This document shows positions 44,640 through 52,878 of a DNA stretch of 64,000 nt, piece after piece (position 1 is the first letter of the stretch; every line of letters begins with the position of its first letter). The stretch covers positions 1 to 64,000 of the forward strand of contig NZ_JARXVM010000009.1 of the NCBI RefSeq assembly GCF_029892285.1, written 5' to 3'. Both the position numbers and the translations under genes were made by a program. The notes beneath the pieces were generated by a model that was given only the letters and a program-made list of their open reading frames with translations, was not told where the DNA came from and did not search any database. The stretch comes from Rhizobium sp. SG_E_25_P2. Lineage in GTDB: Bacteria; Pseudomonadota; Alphaproteobacteria; Rhizobiales; Rhizobiaceae.

Positions 44640-44661
44640 GATATTTTAACATTAAAATATC
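44640..44661. promoter_or_regulatory. 22-bp AT-rich palindrome, distal operator
   Basis: Perfect 9-bp arms gatatttta and taaaatatc with an ACAT centre. It is the best copy of the island's TTTTAA-N2-TTAAAA motif. Its centre lies about 66 bp upstream of the promoter-proximal site, so two bound dimers on one DNA face are possible. Confidence 0.6.
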
Positions 44662-44731
44662 GTGGCGTAAAACGGTCGAAAGCCGCTCGGGAACTTACGC
44701 GGGCGGCTGAGGCTCGGATTATGGACCCAGG

Positions 44732-45967
44732 TCAGGCAGCGAGTTTTTGCAGATAGGCGTCTGCCTCTTCCGGAACCGCGAACCAGGGGAAGAAATCGCG
44801 CGGATCGTTGAAGCCGTTGGCGATGCGCTTGGCCAGGGCCGGGAACGCCTGCGCCGAGCCCATGATGTTGAGAACATGCGGCGGAGGCGGCTGCAGCAGC
44901 GCATTGGTCCAGCCGACGACGAACTGCGCATAGGCCCAATAGTTGTCGAAAGCGCCTTGCATGAAGGCGGCGTCGAAGGGCCGGTCTTCCTGCGCGAGAA
45001 TGGCGTCGAGATAGGCTTTCGCCGCCTTCGACGCGTTGTTCGAGCCCTGGCCGGTGATGGGATCGTTGAGGCAGACCGCATCGGCCATCCCCAGCACCAG
45101 CGCGCCTGATGGCAGGCGACCAATCGGCTTGCGCACTGTGGGTGCAAAAGCGCCGGACAATACGCCATTGGCGTCAGTGAGGCTGATGTCCCGGCAGCGC
45201 TCAGCCTCCCAGGGCAGAAATGTCTCGAGCACCCATTCCGATCGCGCCAGATGCGCTTCCGGCGATGTCACATCTTTCCAGCAATCCATGGGGCCGCCGG
45301 GAATGCCCTCGAACACCATGATCTCGCAAGGGCCGCTTGCCGTCAGCGCCGGGAACACGAAATACTCGCCGACGGTCGGTATAAGGTTGAAGTTGACGGC
45401 GGAATGATCCGGCCGGGGTTGCATGCCATGCACATAGGTCAGCGCCAGCGCCCGCTGCGGCTTGTCGAACGGCGATTTTTCCGGGTCGCGTTCAAACAGG
45501 CGGGCAATATCGCCCTTGCCGGCGGCGACGATGACGAGATCCGAGTTTTTGGCATAGGCTTCGAGATCGTCGATGCCAGCGTCATGAATGCTGAGATTGC
45601 CGCCGCGTCGCGAAAACTCCTCCATCCAGCGCGGAATTTTCACCCGCTGGTCGACGCTTTGCGCAGGCTTGTCGAGTTTGCCGTTCCAATCCAGAGCCTT
45701 GCCGGAGCCGTCAGGGGCGGGAACGCAGAAGTTGATGGAGTCGACGGTCGGGCACTCCCCGTCCCAAAAATTCAGCCCGATGTCGCGCTCGTTCTGCAAG
45801 GCGGCGTCGAACATGCATTGGCTCGACAGGATTTTGCCGTTACGGATTTCGTCGGCGCTGCGGTTCTGAATGATATCGACTTCATAGCCGTGGCCCAGCA
45901 GGGCGCAGCCGAGCTGCAAGCCGGATTGGCCGCCGCCGACGATGGTGATCTTGCGTGATGCGCTCAT
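44732..45967 (-). CDS. styrene/indole monooxygenase-like FAD oxygenase (StyA/IifC type)
   Basis: A 411-residue group E flavin monooxygenase. The N-terminal dinucleotide fold VGGGQSGLQLGCALLGHGYE and the later LNDPITGQGSNNASKA stretch are hallmarks of StyA-type styrene and indole epoxidases. These take reduced FAD from a separate reductase; one is encoded two genes upstream in the same direction. With an SDR between them, the trio resembles characterised indole oxygenase clusters in which indole is dihydroxylated and then oxidised. The gene lies downstream of an AT-rich operator set that governs the next operon. Substrate could be indole, an indole derivative or a styrene-like compound. Confidence 0.84.
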   Translation of the reverse strand: MSASRKITIVGGGQSGLQLGCALLGHGYEVDIIQNRSADEIRNGKILSSQCMFDAALQNERDIGLNFWDGECPTVDSINFCVPAPDGSGKALDWNGKLDKPAQSVDQRVKIPRWMEEFSRRGGNLSIHDAGIDDLEAYAKNSDLVIVAAGKGDIARLFERDPEKSPFDKPQRALALTYVHGMQPRPDHSAVNFNLIPTVGEYFVFPALTASGPCEIMVFEGIPGGPMDCWKDVTSPEAHLARSEWVLETFLPWEAERCRDISLTDANGVLSGAFAPTVRKPIGRLPSGALVLGMADAVCLNDPITGQGSNNASKAAKAYLDAILAQEDRPFDAAFMQGAFDNYWAYAQFVVGWTNALLQPPPPHVLNIMGSAQAFPALAKRIANGFNDPRDFFPWFAVPEEADAYLQKLAA

Positions 45968-46006
45968 AGTCTAGTTCCCTCTTTTTTGATTGATGATCAG
46001 GCGCGT

Positions 46007-46792
46007 TCATTCCATGAGTTTGGGGATCGCCGGCACATTCTGCTCAGGACCCATGGCGGTGTAGCCGCCGTCGACGCGAATATCGGTGCCGGTGATGAAG
46101 CTGGCATTGTCGGAGAGCAGGAAGGCCACGGCTTCGCCCACTTCGGCGCCGTCGCCTGTGCGACCGAGAAGATGGAAGGGCGCGGCGACCGCATCGGTCT
46201 TGGCGCGGTCATTGCCGGTCAGTTGCACCATGATGTTGCTCCAGGTCCAGCCGGGAGAGACAGCGTTGACGCGGATGCCGTCGGGCGCCAGATCCATGGC
46301 CTGATTGCGCGTCAATTGCAGGATGGCGGCTTTCGACACCGGATAGACCCAGCGGCCGGTCTGTGCGACACGGGCGGAAATCGAGCCGAAATTGACGATC
46401 GCGCCCTTGTTGGCCTTGAGATGCGGATGCGCCGCCTGCATCAGCATCACCGAGCCGACGATGTTGATATCGAGCGCCTTCAGCCAATCAGCGCGGTTCG
46501 TCTCTGCGCCATTGTCGAGATAGGTGCAGGCGACGTTGACGAGAAAGTCGAGGCGTCCGGTCTGTTCCACCGTCCCGGTGACGAGGGCCGCGATATCGGC
46601 ATCGCTGGTGACGTCCGTTCGAATGAAATATGCCTGCGCGCCAAGCTCCGCGACGGCCGCCTTGCCGCCGTCTTCATCGATATCGGCGATCACGACTTTG
46701 GCGCCGTAGCCGATCAAGGTCGCCGCCACGGCGCGGCCGATCAAGGTCGCCCCGCCCGACAAAATTGCTGTTCGTCCTGCCAATCCACGCAT
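46007..46792 (-). CDS. SDR-family dehydrogenase (oxygenase operon)
   Basis: A 261-residue short-chain dehydrogenase with the cofactor motif SGGATLIG in place of the usual TGxxxGIG. The NNAG position reads NVACTYLDNG, and the catalytic residues lie in SISARVAQTGRWVYPVSKAA. I chose the ATG at 46792 with aggggaa upstream, because the longer open frame overlaps the flavin reductase gene. Located between the oxygenase and its reductase, it probably oxidises the diol or hydroxy intermediate made by the oxygenase, as the SDR does in known indole oxygenase clusters. The altered NNAG motif is worth noting. Confidence 0.82.
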   Translation of the reverse strand: MRGLAGRTAILSGGATLIGRAVAATLIGYGAKVVIADIDEDGGKAAVAELGAQAYFIRTDVTSDADIAALVTGTVEQTGRLDFLVNVACTYLDNGAETNRADWLKALDINIVGSVMLMQAAHPHLKANKGAIVNFGSISARVAQTGRWVYPVSKAAILQLTRNQAMDLAPDGIRVNAVSPGWTWSNIMVQLTGNDRAKTDAVAAPFHLLGRTGDGAEVGEAVAFLLSDNASFITGTDIRVDGGYTAMGPEQNVPAIPKLME

Positions 46793-46844
46793 GATGTTCC
46801 CCTTTTCTTGATGCGGATGCTGGAAATTAATGGTCAGAAAGGCG

Positions 46845-47339
46845 TCACGCAGCCGCCAGTGTCGTGGTGAACTGGCCAGCGACGTAGACGAGCGGCGCGG
46901 CGCTCGTGTCTTCGATGAGCGTGCGACGGACACGGCCGATCAGGATGACATGGGTTGCGAATTCCACCGCCTGCTCAAGCTCGCAATCGAATGCGGCGAT
47001 GGCGCCTTCCAGCGCCGGCGCGCCGGTCTCAACCGCCCGCCAGGCGCCGACCGAGAAACGGTCGCCGGCGGAAAGTTCGGTGCGCCCGGCGAATGTTTCG
47101 GCCACGCTCTGCTGCGCGCGCGAAAGAATGTTGACGCAGAAAGCGCCGCTCAGCGGGGCGACCTGCCCGACCCAGGTTTCCCGGTTGATGCAGGCGACAA
47201 CTGAGGGCGGGTCAGCCGTCAGCGAGCAGACGGCTGTGGCGGTGACGCCGCGCCATTCTCCATCGGGGGTGCAGGCGGTCACCACCGTCACTGCGCCCGC
47301 CACCTGCCGCATCGCTCTTCGAAATTCGTCCTTATCCAT
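46845..47339 (-). CDS. flavin reductase (StyB/HpaC-type)
   Basis: A 164-residue flavin:NAD(P)H reductase of the split-barrel flavin reductase family. Recognisable stretches are FRRAMRQVAGAVTVVTA, GVTATAVCSLTADPPSVVACIN (in part), FCVNILSRAQQ and the C-terminal PLVYVAGQF. It supplies reduced FAD to the oxygenase encoded downstream. I used the ATG at 47339, preceded by ggagga; a start at 47369 would add ten residues without support. It is the first gene of its operon and has the shared AT-rich operator on its promoter at 47393-47430. Confidence 0.87.
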   Translation of the reverse strand: MDKDEFRRAMRQVAGAVTVVTACTPDGEWRGVTATAVCSLTADPPSVVACINRETWVGQVAPLSGAFCVNILSRAQQSVAETFAGRTELSAGDRFSVGAWRAVETGAPALEGAIAAFDCELEQAVEFATHVILIGRVRRTLIEDTSAAPLVYVAGQFTTTLAAA

Positions 47340-47392
47340 GACTTCAAGCCTCCTCCCGGCCGGCGCCATGCGCCTCTCCCGGCGTCGATGAA

Positions 47393-47430
47393 TTTTAAAT
47401 TTAAACTATTGTGATGATGGCTCCCGTCAG
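47393..47430 (-). promoter_or_regulatory. promoter of the oxygenase operon with overlapping operator
   Basis: Minus-strand CTGACG (47430-47425), a 16-bp spacer and TAGTTT (47408-47403). The operator TTTTAA-AT-TTAAAC (47393-47406) overlaps the -10 box in the same geometry as at 44578-44591. Confidence 0.55.
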
Positions 47431-47443
47431 GTCTTGACGACAA

Positions 47444-47471
47444 TCCGGATTGCGCAGACCATTGTCCGGAT
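47444..47471. promoter_or_regulatory. 21-bp-spaced direct repeats, candidate AraC site
   Basis: TCCGGAT occurs at 47444-47450 and 47465-47471, exactly 21 bp (two helical turns) apart, between the oxygenase operon and the AraC-family gene. The first copy lies within the palindrome caatccggattg. Spaced direct repeats are the usual AraC/XylS site form. Confidence 0.45.
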
Positions 47472-47527
47472 CCGGCAAGCGACTTGAATTTTATCGCCCT
47501 GCCGGCTGATCGCGCCGGAGAAAGCCC

Positions 47528-48508
47528 ATGTCGCCTTCAGACACGCCGCTGTCCCGATATGTCGCCGTCGACACGCGCTCGGCCGATGAGGCGCGAGACG
47601 CCGTGGGCCGTATCTTTTGCCCGCATTTCCTGAGCCCGCTCAGCCGCAGCGGTGAGGGTTTCCACGCTCGCCATCATTCGGCTGTTCAAACAGGCTACTC
47701 CGTCAACTTCGTCTCCTATGGCGCCGAGGTGGAGATTGATCCCGGCGAACTGGAGCGCTTCTACCTCGTCCAGCTTCCGCTCAGCGGGCAGGCGCGTGTG
47801 CGCTGCGGCACTTTGGCGGTCGAGGCGGAGGCTGGACGTCGCGCTTCAATCCTCTCGCCAACTCTTTCGACGCGGATGACCTGGAGCGGCGGCTGTGAAA
47901 AGCTGATCGTGCTGATCGATCGCGAGGCTTTGGAAGCGCAATTCGAGTGCCTGACACATGAGGCCCGCCGTTCCGTGCAATTCGACACCGGGATCAATCT
48001 CGAATGTCCTTCCGGACAGGCGCTCGGTCGGCATGCGGAGATGATGCTTGCGGCGGCGGAGGCTGGGGCGGGGATGCCTGATGCTTACAGGGTGTTGATG
48101 CGCGACGGCCTCACCACGTTGCTCCTCTTGAGCCAGCCGAGCAGCGTATCCTGTGTGTTTGCCCGCCCGGCGCTGCAGGCTGATCCGATAGCGGTGCGGC
48201 GCGCCCAGGATTTCATGGCCGCCAATGCAGGACGTGCGATCGCGATGACTGATATCGCGCAGGCAGCGGGGGCGCCCTTGCGGTCTCTCCAGGACGCCTA
48301 TCGAAAGGCGCGGGGCGTGACGCTTTCGGAAGGACTGCTGTCCCTGCGGCTCGATCTGTTTCGCGCCGCGCTGCTTTCGCGCGACAAAACCTGTTCGGTG
48401 GCGGAGGCCGCTTTCGCGGCTGGTTTCGGCCATCTCGGACGCGCCGCTGCCGCCTATCGCCAGCGTTTCGGGGAAGCGCCGTCCGACACGGTCAGACGGC
48501 GCCTTTGA
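47528..48508 (+). CDS. AraC/XylS-family transcriptional regulator
   Basis: A 326-residue regulator. The N-terminal 190 residues resemble the AraC-binding-like domain found in regulators of aromatic degradation, with GRRASILSPTLSTRMTWSGGCEKLIV-type core (shown in part). The C-terminal 100 residues hold two helix-turn-helix motifs (MTDIAQAAGAPLRSLQDAYRKA in part, and SVAEAAFAAGFGHLGRAAAAYRQRFG in part). It is divergent from the flavin reductase-SDR-oxygenase operon and is the natural candidate activator for it. The inducer is probably an aromatic acid or indolic compound. Confidence 0.86.
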   Translation: MSPSDTPLSRYVAVDTRSADEARDAVGRIFCPHFLSPLSRSGEGFHARHHSAVQTGYSVNFVSYGAEVEIDPGELERFYLVQLPLSGQARVRCGTLAVEAEAGRRASILSPTLSTRMTWSGGCEKLIVLIDREALEAQFECLTHEARRSVQFDTGINLECPSGQALGRHAEMMLAAAEAGAGMPDAYRVLMRDGLTTLLLLSQPSSVSCVFARPALQADPIAVRRAQDFMAANAGRAIAMTDIAQAAGAPLRSLQDAYRKARGVTLSEGLLSLRLDLFRAALLSRDKTCSVAEAAFAAGFGHLGRAAAAYRQRFGEAPSDTVRRRL

Positions 48509-48513
48509 TTTTT
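48477..48513 (+). terminator. possible terminator at the end of the AraC gene
   Basis: A 7-bp stem cgccgtc/gacggcg with an 11-base loop is followed by a T-rich tail ending in TTTTT at 48509-48513. It overlaps the last codons and is modest in strength. Confidence 0.4.
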
Positions 48514-48514
48514 C

Positions 48515-49108
48515 TTATTCGGCGGGCTTCTTCGGATCCCAGAGCTTGGTTTCTGCGGTCTTCTCATAAGCCATGCCATTGGGGTAGCTGATCGCCTCGA
48601 ATTGCAGGCCCCAGGGCGCCTGGAAATAGAGGATGGTCTGGCCGGCGGCCGGGCCTTCCGAGATCGGGATCGGGCCGAGTCGCGTCGCAACCCCCTTGGA
48701 GTCGAGATAGGCCTTTGCGGCGGCGACGTCATCGACATAGAAGGCGATGTGGAAGGCGCCGATATCGCTGTTCTTCTGCTTGATTTCCTTTTGGTCGGGC
48801 GCGGCGTATTCGAACAGTTCGATATTCGAGCCGAAACCGCAGCGCATCAGGGTGATCTGCTTGATGACGGTCTTGGGATCAACGCCCAGCGCGTCCTCCA
48901 TGAACTTGCCCTTGTCATCGCCGATCGGTCCGAAGGACATGGCCTTCTTACAGCCGATGACGTCAGAGAAGAAGCCCACGGCCTGTTCGAGATTGGGGAC
49001 TGTCACGCCGGTATGGTCATGGCCGCGCATGCCCGGGATCATGTCGGCCTGAGCCGCCGTCGCTCCGAGCAAGGACAGTAAAGCTGCGCTGATAATGCTG
49101 ATCTTCAT
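48515..49108 (-). CDS. exported VOC (glyoxalase-fold) protein
   Basis: A 197-residue protein with a clear Sec signal (MKISIISAALLSLLGATAAQA) followed by a vicinal-oxygen-chelate domain. HDHTGVTVPNLEQAVGFFSDVIG, written here in part, opens the domain, and GAFHIAFYVDD opens its second half. Candidate metal ligands are the histidines in those two segments and a glutamate in LQFEAISYPNG. VOC enzymes are normally cytoplasmic, so periplasmic location is unusual and suggests action on the substrate before uptake, or binding. I preferred the second ATG at 49108 because gagggga lies at the proper distance. It is downstream of the Opp-type transporter genes in the same direction. Confidence 0.78.
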   Translation of the reverse strand: MKISIISAALLSLLGATAAQADMIPGMRGHDHTGVTVPNLEQAVGFFSDVIGCKKAMSFGPIGDDKGKFMEDALGVDPKTVIKQITLMRCGFGSNIELFEYAAPDQKEIKQKNSDIGAFHIAFYVDDVAAAKAYLDSKGVATRLGPIPISEGPAAGQTILYFQAPWGLQFEAISYPNGMAYEKTAETKLWDPKKPAE

Positions 49109-49197
49109 GTTCATTCCCCTCTGATCGCGGGCATGGCGTCGCCCTTCGCCGGAACCCGCGTTTCCGGCGTGGCGTGAGCTGGAAAGGATGTATGCGA

Positions 49198-49216
49198 CGG
49201 CCGCAAAGCGCGGCCG
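49198..49216. other. hairpin after the transporter ATPase gene
   Basis: cggccgc/gcggccg with a five-base loop lies just beyond the stop of the last Opp-type gene. A second repeat (cgccggaa/ttccggcg) is at 49147-49169. Neither has a T-tract. They may limit read-through into the VOC gene. Confidence 0.3.
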
Positions 49217-49221
49217 GGAGG

Positions 49222-50055
49222 TCAGGCGTCTTCGACCAGGCTTTCGCGCTGGAGCCAGTCGGGATCGATTTCCGGAAGCGGAATGGCGTCGAGAAGGGCG
49301 CGGGTATAGGCCGTGCGCGGTGCAGAGAAGACCTGCTCACAGGGTCCTTCCTCGACCACTTTTCCGAAACGCATCACATAGACCCGGTCGCAGATCGCGC
49401 GGATCACCGACAGGTCATGGCTGATGAAGGCCATGGCGAGCCCGAGATCGCGGGACAGATCCTTGAGCAGATTCAGAACCTGCGCTTGGGTGGAGACGTC
49501 GAGGCCGGAGACGATTTCATCCGCAAGCACGAAATCGGGCCGTAACAGCGCGGCGCGGGCGATGCCGATGCGCTGGCGCTGGCCGCCGGACAGTTCATGC
49601 GGGCTGCGCTCCAACACGATCCTGGGCAATGTGACCCGATCAAGAATCTCCAGAACGAGTTTTTCCGCCTGTTTGCCATCGCTCGCCAGTCCATGCAGCA
49701 ACAACGGTTCAACAAGAATGCGCCGGATAGAATGGCGCGGGTTGAGGGAGGCCATCGGATCCTGGAAGATCATCTGCATGCGTCGGCGCAACGGCCGCAT
49801 CTGCTGGTCGGGCAGATGGGTGATGTCGGCGCCGTCGAAACGGATCTCGCCCGCGGAGACATCGACCAGCCGCAGCAAAGCCCGGCCCAACGTGGTCTTG
49901 CCGGAGCCGGATTCGCCCACAATGCCGATGGTCTCGCCGCGTCCCACGGCGATGTCGACGCCGTGCAGCACGCGATGACCCGGGTTGCGCAACAGGCCGC
50001 GACCGGCGCCATAAGTGACTTCAATGCCTCGGGCGACAAGCAGGTTTTCGGTCAT
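49222..50055 (-). CDS. oligopeptide-type ABC transporter ATPase (OppF/DppF-like)
   Basis: A 277-residue ATPase: Walker A GESGSGKTT near residue 47, signature LSGGQRQRIGIARA, Walker B VLADEIVSGLDVS and switch region FISHDLSVI. The N-terminal GRGLLRNPGHRVLHGV stretch is typical of the F subunit. It is shorter than many OppF proteins at the C-terminus. It overlaps the D subunit gene by four bases and works with it as a heterodimer. The substrate may be a peptide or, given the island, an aromatic conjugate. Confidence 0.88.
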   Translation of the reverse strand: MTENLLVARGIEVTYGAGRGLLRNPGHRVLHGVDIAVGRGETIGIVGESGSGKTTLGRALLRLVDVSAGEIRFDGADITHLPDQQMRPLRRRMQMIFQDPMASLNPRHSIRRILVEPLLLHGLASDGKQAEKLVLEILDRVTLPRIVLERSPHELSGGQRQRIGIARAALLRPDFVLADEIVSGLDVSTQAQVLNLLKDLSRDLGLAMAFISHDLSVIRAICDRVYVMRFGKVVEEGPCEQVFSAPRTAYTRALLDAIPLPEIDPDWLQRESLVEDA

Positions 50056-50915
50056 CGGCTTAATCCGATCTCGGCGCGGAGTTGTTCGAACACGCTTTGT
50101 GGTACCGGCTCCAGCCCCGCATTGGGCCGGTCGTAGCGGGGCCCAGCGGCAATCAGCGCCTGGGTGTAGATGTGGCGGGGCGCCGAGAGCACATCGGCGG
50201 TCGATCCTTGCTCGATGACTTTTCCGGCGTAAAGAAGCGTGACGCTGTCGCAGATCTGGGCGACCACGCCCAGGTCATGGGTGACGAAGATCACGCCGGT
50301 GCCATGAGCCTGCTGCATGGATCGGATCAGCCGCAGGATCTGCTTCTGCACGGTCACATCCAGCGCCGTGGTCGGCTCATCCGCGATCACCAGCTTGGGT
50401 TCGAGCGCAAAGGCGTCGGCGATCAGCACGCGCTGGCGCATGCCGCCGGAGAGTTCATGCGGATAGCTGCGAAGCACCCGCTCGGGGTCGCGGATATGCA
50501 CTTCCTCCAGAAGTGTCGCCGCGCGGTCATGCGCCTCCCGGCTCGACAGCCCGCGCCGCATCCTGAGCCCATCGGTCAATTGGGCTTCGATGCGCCGGCC
50601 CGGATTGAGCGCCGTTTGCGGATCCTGCGGGATCAGCGAGATTTCGCTGCCCATGATCTTGCGGAGTTCGTGCGCCGGCAGCGTCAGGAGATCGCGGCCT
50701 TCGAAGCGGATCGCGCCGCCGGTGATGCGCACCGTGCGGGGCAGAATGCCGAGCAACGCCTTGGCGATGGTGGATTTGCCGGCGCCGCTTTCGCCCACGA
50801 GTCCACGGACTTCGCCGCGCGCGAGAGTGAGCGAGGCGTCGCGGAGAATGGGCGCGCCGTTTTCGCGCTCGGAGATGGCCGAAAGACCGGTAATGGAGAG
50901 AAGCGGATCGGTCAT
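50052..50915 (-). CDS. oligopeptide-type ABC transporter ATPase (OppD/DppD-like)
   Basis: A 287-residue ATPase: Walker [10 protein letters not shown] near residue 40, Q-loop [12 protein letters not shown], signature [14 protein letters not shown], Walker [13 protein letters not shown] and switch [11 protein letters not shown]. It ends with a short oligopeptide-transporter C-terminal region. Four-base overlaps tie it to the permease upstream and the F subunit downstream. Its partner proteins are all encoded in this operon, so the transporter is complete. Confidence 0.88.
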   Translation of the reverse strand: MTDPLLSITGLSAISERENGAPILRDASLTLARGEVRGLVGESGAGKSTIAKALLGILPRTVRITGGAIRFEGRDLLTLPAHELRKIMGSEISLIPQDPQTALNPGRRIEAQLTDGLRMRRGLSSREAHDRAATLLEEVHIRDPERVLRSYPHELSGGMRQRVLIADAFALEPKLVIADEPTTALDVTVQKQILRLIRSMQQAHGTGVIFVTHDLGVVAQICDSVTLLYAGKVIEQGSTADVLSAPRHIYTQALIAAGPRYDRPNAGLEPVPQSVFEQLRAEIGLSR

Positions 50916-51760
50916 CGGCGCATCATCGGGTCAAGGGCGCGGCGCAGGCCGTCGCCGAGTTGATTGAAGGCAAGCACGGTGAGAAACAGCATGACGAGCG
51001 GGGCGAGCAGCACCCACCAGCCCTGATAGATGATGGTGCGTCCCTGCGCGATCATCGCGCCCCAGGTCGGCGTATCTGAAGACACCGACAGGCCGACGAA
51101 GGACAGGATCGCCTCGACGATCACCGCAATGCCCATTTCCAGGCTGATCAGCGCGATGATGACAGGCGCGACATTCGGCAGGATCTCCTTGAGAAGGATA
51201 TGCAGCTTCGAGAAGCCAATCGTGCGGGCCGCCGTGACATAATCCAGTTGCGCCTGCGCCAGCGTCTCGGCGCGGACGACGCGACAGAAGCGCGTCCAGT
51301 CGATGATGACGATGGCTGCGATCACCGAATGCACGCCAGATCCCAGCACGGCGACCAGCAGGATCGACAGGAGCACCGGCGGAAACGCCATCCAGATATC
51401 GACAAGCCGGGAAATCACCAGATCGACCCAACCGCGATACCATCCGGCGAGAAGTCCGAGCAGCGAGCCGAGAAGGGCGGCAAGACCGGCGGCGACAAAG
51501 GCGACAAGCAAAGCGATGCGCGCGCCATGGATGACGCGGGACAACACATCGCGGCCGAGATCGTCGGTGCCGAGCCAATAGCCGGGCTCAGCGCCGTCCA
51601 TGCCGGCAGGCGGCAGGGTCCCGAGCATCAGATCCTGTTCCAGCGGATCCGTCGGCGCGATCCACGGGGCAAACAGCGCCAGCACGATCAGAAGTAGAAT
51701 GAAGCCGCCGCCGAAGATGACCTTCGGCTCCATCAAGAGAGCGCGGAGCGACTTAGCCAT
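50912..51760 (-). CDS. oligopeptide-type ABC transporter permease (OppC/DppC-like)
   Basis: A 282-residue permease with an N-terminal cytoplasmic tail and six hydrophobic segments. The GTDDLGRDVLSRVIHGARIALLV stretch (in part), near residue 65, is the family signature, and the EAA-type loop reads VTAARTIGFSKLHILLKEILPN (in part). It pairs with the OppB-like permease, overlapping its gene by eight bases. Confidence 0.88.
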   Translation of the reverse strand: MAKSLRALLMEPKVIFGGGFILLLIVLALFAPWIAPTDPLEQDLMLGTLPPAGMDGAEPGYWLGTDDLGRDVLSRVIHGARIALLVAFVAAGLAALLGSLLGLLAGWYRGWVDLVISRLVDIWMAFPPVLLSILLVAVLGSGVHSVIAAIVIIDWTRFCRVVRAETLAQAQLDYVTAARTIGFSKLHILLKEILPNVAPVIIALISLEMGIAVIVEAILSFVGLSVSSDTPTWGAMIAQGRTIIYQGWWVLLAPLVMLFLTVLAFNQLGDGLRRALDPMMRR

Positions 51761-52766
51761 GAGCGAGCCTCGGATTGAAGGCCGCCACCAAGAGGTCGAC
51801 GCCGAGATTGATGAGAATGAACAGCGCGCCGAAGGTCAGGACCAGGCCCTGGATCAGCGGCAGGTCGCGATTGATCACCGCATCAATGGCCATATTGCCG
51901 ATGCCGGGATAGGCGAAGATGCGCTCGACGATGACGGTGCCGCCGATGAGAAAAGTAAATTGCACGCCTGTCAGGGCGATCGTCGGGCCGACGGCATTGC
52001 GCAGCGCCTCCTGCAGGATCAGCCGCAGCGTGGATTTTCCCTTGAGGCGGGCGAGCAGGATATAGTCCTGCACCATGGCTTCCAGCAGCGCTTCCTTCAG
52101 CACACGGGCTATGATCGCAGCCAAGGGCAGGCCGAGAGCCAGAACCGGCATGATCATATGGGCGGAGATGTCGATCAAAGCCGAAAAGTTAAGCGTCAGC
52201 AGGCTTTCGAGCAGATAGAAATGCGTGGCGAAATTGGTCTCCACGCTCGGATCCATGCGGCCCGACAGCGGGAAAACCGGATAGAAGACGCCGAAGATCA
52301 GGATCAGCGCCAGCGCCCAGATGAAGTCCGGCACGGCCAGCACTGTGCCGTTGACGGTGTCCACGACTGGCTCCAGAAGCGTGCGGCGGACCAGCGCGCC
52401 TGCTATCGCCACGGCGCCGCCGACGACGACCGCGAAGACGAGGGCGGCGGCGGCCAACTCAAGCGTGGCCGGCAGGCGTTCGCCGAGCAATTCCAACACA
52501 TTGCGGCGGAGCGAGATCGACGTTCCGAAATCGCCTGACAGCGTCGCCTTCAACCAGATGATAAACTGGCTGAAGATGGAGCCGTCGAGGCCGTAATTGA
52601 CGCGCAGTTGCGCGATCTGTTCCGGGGTTGCGCCGGGAGAAATCATCATGGCGATGGGGTCGCCGGGAACGACACGAAGAAGAACGAACACCACCACGGC
52701 GACGCCCAGAAGAGTGACGGCGGCGAGGAGGACGCGGTTGAAAACCGACAGGACAAGCAGCGGCAT
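51753..52766 (-). CDS. oligopeptide-type ABC transporter permease (OppB/DppB-like)
   Basis: A 337-residue permease: the first helix at about residues 8-30 (VFNRVLLAAVTLLGVAVVVF in part) is followed by VVPGDPIAMM and a periplasmic region. Five more helices follow, with the EAA loop at LLARLKGKSTLRLILQEALRN (in part). I used the ATG at 52766; the open frame to 52811 adds 15 residues of no family likeness. The gene is preceded by a strong hairpin that follows the binding-protein gene. Confidence 0.87.
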   Translation of the reverse strand: MPLLVLSVFNRVLLAAVTLLGVAVVVFVLLRVVPGDPIAMMISPGATPEQIAQLRVNYGLDGSIFSQFIIWLKATLSGDFGTSISLRRNVLELLGERLPATLELAAAALVFAVVVGGAVAIAGALVRRTLLEPVVDTVNGTVLAVPDFIWALALILIFGVFYPVFPLSGRMDPSVETNFATHFYLLESLLTLNFSALIDISAHMIMPVLALGLPLAAIIARVLKEALLEAMVQDYILLARLKGKSTLRLILQEALRNAVGPTIALTGVQFTFLIGGTVIVERIFAYPGIGNMAIDAVINRDLPLIQGLVLTFGALFILINLGVDLLVAAFNPRLAHG

Positions 52767-52840
52767 GAAAATTTGAGCCTCAGGCGCGACGGCGCAGCGC
52801 GCGGCCGGCATGCGGCGCGCGCGAGAGCCAAAGAGCGGGT

Positions 52841-52871
52841 AAAAGGTCCGGGCGGATTAACCGCCCGGACC
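52841..52871 (-). terminator. attenuator between binding-protein and permease genes
   Basis: An 11-bp perfect stem (ggtccgggcgg/ccgcccggacc) with a five-base loop is followed on the minus strand by TTTT. It lies 8 bp beyond the binding-protein stop codon and before the permease genes. It probably lowers permease expression relative to the binding protein. Confidence 0.75.
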
Positions 52872-52878
52872 TCTTCAA

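Noticed and set aside
44640-44661. Terminator for the oxygenase operon.
   Set aside because: The palindrome is AT-rich with a weak stem and no T-tract of its own; it matches the operator motif repeated elsewhere in the island.
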